A stretch of 20,059 nt of DNA from Oppiella nova (lineage: Eukaryota; Arthropoda; Arachnida; Sarcoptiformes; Oppiidae), in the NCBI GenBank assembly GCA_905397405.1, contig CAJPVJ010000843.1, forward strand, positions 1-20,059, given 5' to 3'. Shown piece by piece: positions 9,994 to 19,201 of this stretch. Numbering within the stretch: position 1 is the first letter of the stretch; every line of letters starts with the position of its first letter. A program made the position numbers and the translations under genes. Below the pieces are notes generated by a model. It did not search any database. It was given only the letters and a program-made list of their open reading frames with translations, and was not told where the DNA came from.

Positions 9994-10021
9994 AAAGGGG
10001 AAAAACTTATGGCACAAGCCT
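9994..10021 (-). repeat. Right terminal inverted repeat of the transposon
   Basis: Exact 28-base reverse complement of the left repeat, followed by TA at 10022-10023 and then by protease coding sequence. Confidence 0.95.
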
Positions 10022-10023
10022 TA

Positions 10024-10080
10024 TTTGCCCGGGTCACACCTTTTGTAGATTGGATTCAAAGTGAGATTGACTCCAACTAA
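10024..10080 (+). pseudogene. Stranded 3' end of the serine protease gene
   Basis: Eighteen codons and a TAA stop (10078-10080) that continue the protease frame broken at 9065. The peptide starts FARVTPFVDWIQ, the conserved C-terminal strand and helix of S1A proteases (usual pattern YTRV...WI). It has no start or splice site of its own. AATAAA at 10100-10105 is the probable polyadenylation signal of the original gene. Without it the truncated enzyme loses the residue-228 side of the specificity pocket and the terminal helix, so folding is doubtful. Confidence 0.9.
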
Positions 10081-10099
10081 ACTAACTGCCCGATCATAC

Positions 10100-10105
10100 A
10101 ATAAA
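10100..10105 (+). terminator. Polyadenylation signal AATAAA of the protease gene
   Basis: AATAAA 20 nt after the original stop codon, on the far side of the transposon. Confidence 0.6.
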
Positions 10106-10627
10106 GTGTATAAGTTTCAATGTCTATTTTAAATAAAATAAGTTATAATTAGAAATTATAAAATAAAACGATTACTCATTTGAACAAATAATGATTATGA
10201 AATCATATTTAGTATTTAAAAATATTTACGAATTAGTAAAATAAAAGTAATATCTTAAAAATACATAATACTTTTGTTCCGTAAAGTGAATTACAGATAT
10301 TACAGACAGTAATAAGACAATGAATTATCAATTTTTAAACTGAAAATAATTACGTAATATTTGTGAAATCCATGTTTTTAATTTATATTATTAAAATAGA
10401 CATTTATAAATAATATATAATCAATGCTAAATTCTTCATACAGTATGACAAATATAATACAGTAGAAAGTCTAGGAAACTCAATATTAGTTAGAAACACT
10501 TAATTAATAAATGATTAAAATTTTATAACTTTAAATATAGTACTAACAAGCCAAATCTAAAAACAAAAGTTAATAAATAAAAATAAGAATATTAGTATAA
10601 ATATGTTTAATGATCACTTATAAAGCT
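10106..10627. other. AT-rich flank upstream of transporter gene A
   Basis: No gene seen. Parts are a diverged version of the DNA upstream of genes B and C: AATGAATTATCA followed by AT-rich words and TTATATTATTAAAAT also occur in the same order near 13180-13260. This suggests gene A's upstream region is an older copy of the repeated unit. Confidence 0.4.
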
Positions 10628-10654
10628 GTGTAATTCACAGATATAAAAGTGTAT
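10628..10654 (+). promoter_or_regulatory. Putative core promoter of transporter gene A
   Basis: GTGTAATTC (10628-10636), within the imperfect palindrome CTGTG-TAATT-CACAG, is followed by TATAAAAGTGTAT (10642-10654), 85 nt before the ATG. The same order, GTGTAATTC then AAAAGTGTAT, occurs upstream of genes B and C. Conservation among paralogues and the TATA-like core support a promoter; the start of transcription is not known. Confidence 0.45.
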
Positions 10655-10738
10655 AAGAAATATATTATTTAATTTAGAAAATATCATTTATAATATTTGA
10701 TTAATTTTTAAAAATATAACAATAAATGTTTAAGCAAT

Positions 10739-12336
10739 ATGTCAACTAAATATAAATTATTCTTAACATTTGTCATTTATTTCAGTTATTTATTTTATGT
10801 AAGAACCAATTTATATTTTGAAACTGTGTTTCTAAAATTAATTTTCTTTATTATTATTTTCATGAAAAAGACCATTAATAATGTTATAACCGGTCCAACA
10901 CTCACGGCTTTGCAAACAATTTACCATGCTAGTTTTGTCCAAATATCTAATGTCAACACCATTTCTGGTTATACGTATGCGTTGGGAGCTCTGAGTAATT
11001 ATACAATATTGATTAATTATCAATGATAATTATATTTGTAAAGCAATCTTAATCCAAATTAGTTATTATATTATAGTATTACTCAATTAACACATAATAT
11101 TAAATGATTGTTAATAATTTTACTGAAATAGTTGGACCGATTTTTAATATGATGAACAAGCAGGTTGCTTACATGATATGTCTGATCATAATAGGCATAA
11201 CCACTGCAATCTATACCTATGTCCATGAGTTGAATTACTTATATTTGGATTTTGCACTCAATATGTTTTTCTGCGGTGGCATTGATTCGGTGACTAATGT
11301 ATGGTTAGTGGAGATGTGGACAGACAACTGCGGCCCAATCCTACAGGGATTGCAGTTTGTGTTGGGTGTGGGCTCTCTCATTACACCTCTCATTGCAAAT
11401 CCTTTTATATCATCACAATCGGTAACAGTATATGTATATCTAAATACCACACCAAATGGCCTGAACATTGATGAATCACTTTCTACAACTGAGACAATGT
11501 TCAACTCAAGTGTTATCCAAATTCAAGAATACACTCAAAGTCGGATTAATATTCCCTATATATTCATTGGGGTTATTATAGCATTTTGTGGTCTATTTAT
11601 TGGTTGCCTTAACCTATATAAACCATATATTCCTCGAAAGATTAAAACAAAAGAATTTATATTTACAGGAAATAAATTAACAGAAATATCGGTAAAGATT
11701 AACAACATATTTATAGCAGAGATGATGCCATCAAAATCAATATTAGTAGTAATAGTATTGTTCGCTAATATGATAGCATTTTCCAATGATATACTATTAA
11801 ACTGGGACATGTATTGGACATCATTTGCATCACTATATGGTCTAAAACTAAATACTAGCTTGGCCAATAATATCTTCACTGTAATGCTTGCAATGTTGAC
11901 CATAAGCCGGGCAATTTGCGTACCCCTTACAAAATATTTGAATCCGTTTCTAATGATGTTTTGTAGTTTTATTCTCTTAATAATAGCCCACATTTTATTT
12001 ATAATATTTATGTCTAAGTCACTAACTGTTATATGGATTGCAAGTGTATTGGTCGGACTAGGATTGGGTCCCATGTATGCATTGGTATACCAGATGTTAG
12101 AATCGATAACCCCGGTCACAAACCTAATGGGATCACTATTTATATTCATAATCGGTGTATTTCAATGCTTAAGTTCAGTAGTGATCGGAAGATATATTGA
12201 TTCATTGGTTTTTATTTATATAAATTTATTTTGTACAATTATATCTCTCATTTTATTTTTAATCATATATTTTATTGTTAAAAAGTATATTGTAATTACA
12301 AACACAGACGAAATGAATATTAATATACCAATGTAA
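10739..12336 (+). CDS. MFS transporter A, MFSD4B/NaGLT1-like
   Basis: Major facilitator superfamily membrane transporter of 462 residues. Exons are 10739-10798, 10871-10994 and 11132-12336; introns are 72 and 137 bp, phases 0 and 1, identical in placement to the paralogues. Twelve hydrophobic segments are visible, with helix 1 split by intron 1 and helix 2 by intron 2. GPTL after helix 1, GGIDSVTNVW in helix 4, and GPILQGLQFVLGVGSL in helix 5 match the sodium-dependent glucose transporter 1 / MFSD4B pattern. A long extracellular loop between helices 5 and 6 has N-glycosylation sequons (NTT, NSS). The usual LPDLQ after helix 1 is LTALQ here, losing the acidic residue. By family, a hexose or related solute is the substrate; ion coupling is unknown. 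Coding sequence is very AT-rich. Its 3' half is nearly identical to gene B. Family call is firm, substrate is not. Confidence 0.88.
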
Positions 12337-12349
12337 CTTGACTTATTGA

Positions 12350-12355
12350 AATAAA
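12350..12355 (+). terminator. Polyadenylation signal of gene A
   Basis: AATAAA 13 nt after the stop codon, in the same place as in gene B. Confidence 0.55.
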
Positions 12356-13547
12356 TTTCAAAATTGTTAATAATTTATACGATAAGCGTATTTGAAATGT
12401 CATTATTTAATAAATACCATTTTATATTTAAAATAACATTTATAAATTTTGAAATAATTTTTTTGTCATAATAATTAAAAGTTAAAATTAGTGCTTCAAT
12501 TATTAGGACTAGTAAAAATATTTAATAAAAATAAACATATTTTATATTTCGAGCTGGGTATTTTAATGTTTAGTTCAATCGCTAATATAATACAGTATAC
12601 TGAATTTGAAACAATCAACTGAAACAATTGAACATTGAGTAAAATTACTGGTACTGTATTGTCTGTTTAACACTTTCCTTCGGTGCATATAATACAATGA
12701 ATTATCATTTCTATAAAATAAAACAAATTAAAAATATTGTGATTTTTTAATGTTTTAAACTACATTATTTCAGTATAAGCAAACAATTAGCTATACAAGT
12801 TATATAATATAACTGTAATTAAAACTTTACTAAGCCAAATTCTGCTATGGTAGCCACCTCAAAGTACTGGCAGATTTGATATAATATATCAGATATATAG
12901 TTTATTGTGTTTAAAATTAAACTGATTAAACTATATTTCATTTAATTCTGATCATAGCTATACTGCATACACTGTTAAATAATAAAATCTTTATTAATAA
13001 AATATCTTCAAAATAATTTCAAAACAATTACTGTATTTTGAAATTACTAAACCGATTACTCATTTAACGTAACCGATTGCATATGATGTAATAAATAGAA
13101 TATTCCGGATTTGAAAAGTTTAAAAATAAACTAAGTGTATAACACGGTAATAAGTGTATTTCATCTCATACTAAATTGAATTATCATTTTAATTGAAATA
13201 ATTTCTAAATATAGTATTTAAGAAAATTTTGTTTTTATTTGTATTATTAAAATATTAGCAAATGCCCGTAATATCAAACATTAAGTACTAAAATATAAGG
13301 GCTTTAATTTTTACTTATAATATATTTATTATTAATTGAAAGTTTGCTACGTAATTGGCTATCATAAACTAGTTAGCGTTTGTTTACAAGTAGTTGAAAT
13401 AATATAATGATTATATTGTTTTAATATAACTTTTAAATCTACGCACAAAAATTAGTATAAAAACGTAACAATACTTAAATTAACCTTTAAAAGCAAGAAT
13501 ATTAAAATAAATATGTTTCTGTATTTGATAATTATGCTTATAAAATT
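12356..13547. other. Spacer between transporter genes A and B
   Basis: AT-rich, with no gene found. It is near-identical over most of its length to the spacer downstream of gene B (about 15370-16647), as part of the 3-kb tandem duplication. Differences include a block of about 50 bp present only in the second copy near 15897-15964 and a short extra piece near 16342-16358. Confidence 0.6.
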
Positions 13548-13690
13548 TTGTAATTCACTGATAAACAGTAAAAGAGTATAAATTATATAAATAATCGTTT
13601 AATAATGTTTTATTTATAAGTATAACTAGATCTTACATGTGTATAAATATTTGTGTAATTCGGGGATAATTCTTGCTGTTAAAAGTGTAT
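13548..13690 (+). promoter_or_regulatory. Putative promoter of gene B, with doubled GTAATTC element
   Basis: The proximal copy, GTGTAATTC (13653-13661) followed by TTAAAAGTGTAT (13679-13690), lies 68 nt before the ATG and matches the elements upstream of genes A and C. A second related block, TTGTAATTCACTGATAAACA and then AGTAAAAGAGTATAAA, sits about 100 nt further upstream (13548-13582). The doubling is shared with gene C but not obvious at gene A. Confidence 0.4.
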
Positions 13691-13758
13691 TTAATAAATT
13701 GTTAAACATATTATATTATAATAGTAATCAAAATTTTGATAATTAAAACCTAAACATT

Positions 13759-15350
13759 ATGTCTACTAAATATAAATTGTTTTTAACATTTGTCATTTAT
13801 TTTAGTTATTTAATTTATGTAAGAAACAAATATTGGAATTTGTGTTTGTTCAAAATTATTTAAATTTAATTTATTTTATATTAAAATGGCCAAGACAATT
13901 CAAAATACAATAACTGGTCCATGTCTTCCGGATTTGCAAACCCTTTATAACACAAGTTTCGACCAAATATCGTACGTCAACACTGTTTCCGGTTATTCAT
14001 ATACTTTAGGAGCTCTCAGTAAATGACTGTTTATTTCAATTTTATATTCTTTAATTATGCAATATTTATATTACGATAAAAATATAATAGTAATTTACAT
14101 AACTAACATGCTAATATTAAATGTGTTTTACTAATTTTTGTGAACTAGTTGGAGCGCTGTGTAGTAATGTTAACAAACAGATTGCTTATATGATGTGTCT
14201 GATCATAATAGGCATAACCACTTCACTCTATACGTATGCCAAGAAGTTGACCTTGTTAAATTTAGTGTTTGCAGTTAATAGCCTATTCTGCGGTGGAGTC
14301 GATTCCTTTATTAACGTATGGATAGTTGAGATGTGGGGACAGAATTGCGGGCCATTCGTACAGGGATTGCAGTTTGTGTTGGGTGTGGGCTCTCTTATTA
14401 CACCTTTTATTGTAACTCCCTTTCTATCACAATCGGTAACAGTATATGAGTATTCAAATACCACACCAAATGCCTTGAACATTGATGAAACACTTTATAC
14501 AACTGAGACAATGTTCAACTCAAGTGTTATCCAAATTCAAGAATTCACTAAAATTCGGATTAATATTCCCTTTATATTCTTTGGAGTTATTATAGTATTT
14601 TGTGGTCTATTTATTGGTTGCCTTAATCTATATAAACCATATATTCCCCGACAGATTAAAACAAAAGAATTGATATTTACAGGAAATAAATTAACAGAAA
14701 TATCGATAAAGATTAACAACATATTTATAGCAGAGATGATGCCATCAAAATCAATATTAGTAGTAATAGTATTGTTCGCTAATATGATAGCATTTTCCAA
14801 TGATATACTATTAAACTGGGTCAATTATTGGACATCATTTGCATCACTATATGGTCTAAAACTAACTGATAGATTATCTAATTATATCCTCGCTGTAATG
14901 CTTACAATGTTGACCATAAGCCGGGCAATTTGCGTACCACTTTCAAAATATTTGAATCCATTTCTAATTATGTTTTGTAGTTTTATTCTCTTAATAATAG
15001 CCCACATTTTATTTATTATATTTATGTCTAAGTCATTAACTGTTATATGGATTGCAAGTGTATTGGTAGGACTGGGATTGGGTCCCATGTATGCATTGGT
15101 ATACCAGATGTTAGAATCGATAACCCCGGTCACAAACCTAATGGGATCACTATTTATATTCATAATCGGTGTATTTCAATGTCTAAGTTCAGTAGTGATC
15201 GGAAGATATATCGATTCATTGGTTTTTATTTATATAAATTTCTTTTGTACAATTATATCTCTCATTTTATTTTTAATCATATATTTTATTGTTAAAAAGT
15301 ATATTGTAATTACAAACACACACGAAATGAATATTAATATACCAATGTAA
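13759..15350 (+). CDS. MFS transporter B, MFSD4B/NaGLT1-like, chimeric
   Basis: Complete 461-residue transporter with the family's architecture: exons 13759-13818, 13895-14018 and 14149-15350; introns 76 and 130 bp. Exon 1 encodes MSTKYKLFLTFVIYFSYLIY, most of helix 1. Exon 2 carries GPCLPDLQ, the intact family motif missing from gene A. Helix 4 has GGVDSFINVW and helix 5 GPFVQGLQFVLGVGSL. Up to about 14395 the gene is nearly identical to gene C. From about 14480 to the stop and beyond it is nearly identical to gene A; the stretch between is mixed. It is therefore a recombinant of the two, yet fully open. Probable role is uptake of a sugar or related solute across the plasma membrane. The upstream ATG at 14121, which opens exon 3, is intronic and not a real start. 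Confidence 0.88.
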
Positions 15351-15363
15351 CTTGACTTATTGA

Positions 15364-15369
15364 AATAAA
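15364..15369 (+). terminator. Polyadenylation signal of gene B
   Basis: AATAAA 14 nt after the stop, the duplicated counterpart of the signal after gene A. Confidence 0.55.
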
Positions 15370-16647
15370 TTTCAAAATTGCTAATAATTTATACGATAAG
15401 CGTATTTGAAATGTTATTATTTAATAAATACCATTTTATATTTAAAATAACATATTTATAGATTTTGAAATAATTATTTTGTTATAATAAATTAAAAGCT
15501 AAAATTAGTGCTTCAATTATTAGGACTAGTGAAAACATTTAATAAAAATAAACATATTTTATATTTCGAGCTGGGTATTTTAATGTTTAGTTCAATCGCT
15601 AATATAATACAGTATACTGAATTTGAACCAATCAACTGAAACAATTGAACATTGAGTAAAATTACTGGTATTGTCTGTTTAACACTTTTCTTCGGTGCAT
15701 ATAATACAATAAATTATCATTTTTATAAAATAAAAAAAATTAAAAATATTGTGATTTTTTAAGTTTTAAACTACAGTATTTCAGTATAAGCACACAATTA
15801 GCTATACAAGTTATATAATATAGCTGTAATTAAAACTGTACTGAGCTAAATTCTGCTCTGGTAGACCACCTCAAAGTACTGGCAGTTTTGATATATGATA
15901 CTAATTTAGAGTGCAGTCAATAGGACTCATACAGTGAGATCACTTGACAAACTAGACAGGCTGTAGTTTATTGTGTTTAAAATTAAACTGATTTTTAACT
16001 ACATTTCATTTAATTCTGATCATAGCTATACTGCATACACTGTTAAATAATAAAATTTTTATTAATAAAATATCTTCAAAATAATTTAAAAATAATTACT
16101 GTATTTTGAAATTACTAAACCGATTACTCATTTAACGTAACCGATTACATATGATGTAATAAATAGAATATTCCGGATTTGAAAAGGCTTCAAAATAAAC
16201 TAAATAATTTATATATATAACCAATAGATAATAAGTGTATTTCATCTCATACTAAATTGAATGATCATTTCGTGAAAATTGAAATAATTTCTAAATATAG
16301 TATTTAAGAAAATTTTGTTTTTATTTGTATTATTAAAATATTAATATTAATTTATTAGCAAATGCCGTAATATCAAACATTAAGTACTAAAATATAAGGG
16401 CTTTAATTTTTACTAATAATATATTTATTATTAATTGAAGGTTTGCTGCGTAATTGGCTATCATAAACTAGTTAGATTTTGTTTACAAGTGGTTGAAATA
16501 ATATAATGATTATATTGTTTTAATATAACTTTTAAGTATAGACACAAAAAATTAGTAGAAAAACTTAACAATACTTAAATTAACCTTTAAAACAAGAATA
16601 TTAACATAAATATGTTTCTATATTTGATAATTATGCTTATAAAATTT
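15370..16647. other. Spacer between transporter genes B and C
   Basis: AT-rich, with no gene found. It is the duplicate of the A-B spacer. It carries an extra block at about 15897-15964 with a less AT-rich composition than its surroundings, absent from the first copy. I see no inverted repeats or target duplication around that block. Confidence 0.55.
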
Positions 16648-16789
16648 TGTAATTCACTGATAAACAATAAAACAATATAAATTATATAAATAATGGTTTA
16701 ATAATGTTTTATTTATTAGTATACCTTGATATTACGTGTGTATAAATATTTGTGTAATTCGCGGATAATTCTTGCTATTAAAAGTGTAT
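16648..16789 (+). promoter_or_regulatory. Putative promoter of gene C, with doubled GTAATTC element
   Basis: GTGTAATTC (16752-16760) and TTAAAAGTGTAT (16778-16789) lie 68 nt before the ATG, spaced as in gene B. A second GTAATTCACTGATAAACA block is at about 16648-16680. Confidence 0.4.
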
Positions 16790-16857
16790 TTAATAACTTG
16801 TTAAACATATTATATTATAATAGTAATAAAAATTTTGATAATAAAAACCTAAGCATT

Positions 16858-18460
16858 ATGTCTACTAAATATAAATTGTTTTTAACATTTGTCATTTATT
16901 TTAGTTATTTAATATATGTAAGAAACAAATATTGGAATTTGTGTTTGTTCAAAATTATTTAAAATTAATTAATTTTTTATTATAATGACCAAGACAATTC
17001 AAAATACAATAACTGGTCCATGTCTTCCGGATTTGCAAACCCTTTATAACACCAGTTTCGATCAAATAGCGTACGTCAACACTGTTTCCGGTTATTCGTA
17101 TACTTTAGGAGCTCTCAGTAAATGACTGTTTATTTCAATTTTATATTCTTTAATTATGCAATATTTATATTACGATAAAAATATAATCATAATTTACATA
17201 ACTAGCATGCTGATATTAAATGTGTTTTACTAATTTTTGTGAACAGTTGGAGCGCTGTGTAGTAATGTTAACAAGCAGATTGCTTATATGATGTGTCTGA
17301 TGATAATAGGCATAACCACTTCACTCTATACATATGCCAAGACGTTGTCCTTGTTAAATTTAGTGTTTGCAGTTAATAGCCTATTCTGTGGTGGAATCGA
17401 TTCCTTTATTAACGTATGGATAGTGGAGATGTGGGGACAGAATTGCGGGCCATTCGTACAGGGATTGCAGTTTGTGTTGGGTGTGGGCTCTCTAACCACA
17501 CCAGTCATTGTAAATCCATTTCTGTCACAACCGGTCACAGTATATGAGTATCTAAATACCACATCAAACCAAACACTGCCGACAAATGGTATGATATTCA
17601 ATTCAAGTGTTGTGGCCATTCAAGAATACACTAAAACAAGGATTAATATTCCTAATATATTCATTGGGGCCAGTATATCATTTACCGGTCTATGTATAGG
17701 ATGCCTTAACATATATAGACCATATATTCCTCGAGAAATTAAGGCTAAAGAAGTTAAATTAAAGGAAAATAATCCGACACAATTATTTAAACAAATTAAT
17801 CCGACACAATTATTTAAACAAATTAACAACATGTTTATAACAGAAATGATGCCAACTAGACCAATATACATAGTCATAGGATTGTCGGCGTATATGATTG
17901 CATTGGCTAATGATATACTGCTAAACTGGAATAACTACTGGACATCATTTGCTGGTAGCTATGGTCTCGAACTAGATAACAATTTGGCCAATGACATTCT
18001 CACTGCAATGCTCGCAGTAATGACCTTAAGCCGGGCCATGTGTATACCGATATCAAACTTTTTCAGTCCATTTATAATTATATTTTGTAGTTTTAGTTTG
18101 TTAATAGTTTCCCATGTTTTATTTGTAATATTTATTGCAAAATCCGAAGTTATTATATGGATTGCAAGCGTATTGCTTGGACTAGGACTGGGACCCATGT
18201 ATGCATCGATATACCAGATGGTAGAGTCGATAACACCGGTGACAAACATAATGGGATCACTATTTATATTTACCATTGGTCTTTCACAATGCATAAGCGC
18301 AGTAATCATTGGAAAGTATATTACTTCAATGGTTTTTATGTATATAAATATCTTTTGTGTTATTGTAGCTCTCATTTTATTTTTGATCATTTATTTCATT
18401 ACCAAAAAGTACATAATAATTACAAATACAGATGACATGAATGTTAATGTAAGACTGTAA
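16858..18460 (+). CDS. MFS transporter C, MFSD4B/NaGLT1-like
   Basis: Complete 465-residue paralogue. Exons are 16858-16917, 16994-17117 and 17247-18460; introns are 76 and 129 bp in the same phases as A and B. The first half, including both introns and upstream DNA, is almost identical to B. The second half is diverged from A and B at many positions but keeps all six C-terminal helices and the GLGLGPMYA motif of helix 10. Unique to C, the cytoplasmic loop between helices 6 and 7 contains a perfect 27-bp tandem duplication (17771-17797, 17798-17824) encoding NPTQLFKQI twice. The loop between helices 5 and 6 differs in length and sequence from A and B. C appears to be the intact donor of B's 5' half. 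Substrate is unknown beyond the sugar-type family. Confidence 0.88.
17771..17824 (+). repeat. 27-bp perfect tandem duplication in gene C
   Basis: Two identical 27-nt copies in frame, encoding NPTQLFKQI twice in the central cytoplasmic loop. Absent from genes A and B. Confidence 0.95.
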
Positions 18461-18642
18461 GTTATATGTCTGAAATGAGTATCATGCATGTATAAATAAA
18501 TATAAATATAAATGAATGTAAATATATTAAAAATGGATAATTAAGTTGTCAAAACTTACATTTATTTATTTGAAATAAAATCACATTTTGATAGATTTGA
18601 AAAATTAAATCTAAAACAATAATACACAGATGTAATAGATTA
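18114..18642 (+). repeat. 529-bp tandem duplication, copy 1
   Basis: Covers the last 347 bp of gene C coding sequence and about 180 bp of its 3' flank. It is repeated directly after itself, with the stop codons exactly 529 bp apart. Confidence 0.92.
18495..18500 (+). terminator. Polyadenylation signal of gene C
   Basis: AATAAA about 35 nt after the stop codon. Confidence 0.5.
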
Positions 18643-18989
18643 ATGTTTTATTTGTAATATTTATTGCAAAATCCGAAGTTATTATATGGATTGCAAGCGT
18701 ATTGCTTGGACTAGGACTGGGACCCATGTATGCATCGATATACCAGATGGTAGAGTCGATAACACCGGTCACAAACATGATGGGATCACTATTTATATTT
18801 ACCATTGGTCTTTCACAATGCATAAGCGCAGTAATCATTGGAAAGTATATTAATTCAATGGTTTTTATGTATATAAATATTTTTTGTGTTATTGTAGCTC
18901 TCATTTTATTTTTGATCATTTATTTCATTACCAAAAAGTACATAATAATTACAAATACAGACGACATGAATGTTAATGTAAGACTGTAA
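18643..18989 (+). pseudogene. 3'-only fragment D of an MFSD4B-like transporter
   Basis: This fragment corresponds to the last 115 or so codons of gene C (end of helix 9 to the C-terminus) and stays open to the stop at 18987-18989. I count about five base differences from gene C in the coding part; two change the residue (Ile to Met, Thr to Asn). It has no exon 1, exon 2 or promoter of its own. An in-frame stop lies at 18636-18638, just before the duplication join. It is most simply a by-product of tandem duplication. It could only be expressed as an alternative 3' end of gene C, for which I see no acceptor site. Confidence 0.85.
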
Positions 18990-19201
18990 GTTATATCATA
19001 TATATGACTATATATATATAACTTATATGTATGAAATGAGTATCATGTATTTATCAATAAATATAAATATAAATAAATGTAAATATATTAAAAATGGATA
19101 ATTAAGTTGTCAAAACTTACATTTATTTATTTGAAATAAAATCACATTTTGATAGATTTGAAAAATTAAATCTAAAACAATAATACACAGATGTAATAGA
19201 T
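18643..19201 (+). repeat. 529-bp tandem duplication, copy 2 (about 560 bp with insert)
   Basis: Direct repeat of 18114-18642. It carries an extra TA-rich block of about 30 bp just after the stop codon (near 18995-19025). The flank match ends at TGTAATAGATT near 19201. Confidence 0.9.

Larger units (their letters stand above)
9066..10021 (-). mobile_element. Tc1/mariner-type DNA transposon, internally deleted, in the protease exon
   Basis: The element is 956 bp and is bounded by 28-bp perfect terminal inverted repeats (9066-9093 and 9994-10021). Each end is flanked by TA (9064-9065 and 10022-10023), the target duplication of Tc1/mariner elements. Deleting the element plus one TA rejoins the protease frame exactly, which confirms both boundaries. 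Inside, on the minus strand, are remnants of a DDE transposase. It is shorter than a typical 1.2-1.4 kb autonomous mariner, and the first part of the catalytic domain cannot be found, consistent with internal deletion. It is probably non-autonomous. Superfamily assignment rests on the TA duplication and transposase fragments. Confidence 0.92.
11420..14434 (+). repeat. Tandem duplication unit 1 (about 3.0 kb)
   Basis: Runs from the 3' half of gene A exon 3, through the spacer, into the 5' part of gene B exon 3. It repeats as 14435-17532. The offset between units is 3014 bp at the A/B stop codons and 3099 bp at the B/C start codons. Boundaries are uncertain by about 50 bp because the breakpoint falls in homologous coding sequence. 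Confidence 0.8.
14435..17532 (+). repeat. Tandem duplication unit 2 (about 3.1 kb)
   Basis: Second copy of the unit: the 3' half of gene B, the spacer, and the 5' half of gene C. Length differs from unit 1 through insertions in the spacer. A 36-bp tract near the join is identical in all three genes (11343-11378, 14360-14395, 17458-17493). Confidence 0.8.

Noticed and set aside
9792-10037. Minus-strand 81-codon frame across the transposon end
   Set aside because: It runs through the inverted repeat into protease sequence, so it cannot be an independent gene. Part of it may be transposase N-terminal remnant.
11104-11131. ATG at 11104 as the start of gene A, and similar intronic starts at 14121 and 17288
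   Set aside because: The first two lie in intron 2, and 17288 is inside exon 3. The conserved exon 1 and exon 2, with matching splice phases in four paralogues, give the real starts.
11556-12149. Long minus-strand frames opposite gene A, repeated opposite B and C
   Set aside because: They are antisense shadows of exon 3, copied along with the duplication, and show no family features.
13886-13903. Gene B exon 2 as a separate gene starting at ATGGCCAAG
   Set aside because: The frame ends soon after at the exon 2 donor, and the paralogue comparison shows it is an internal exon; only the alternative-start idea is kept.
15897-15964. Spacer insertion as a transposable element
   Set aside because: No terminal repeats or target duplication could be seen; kept only as an insertion/deletion difference.
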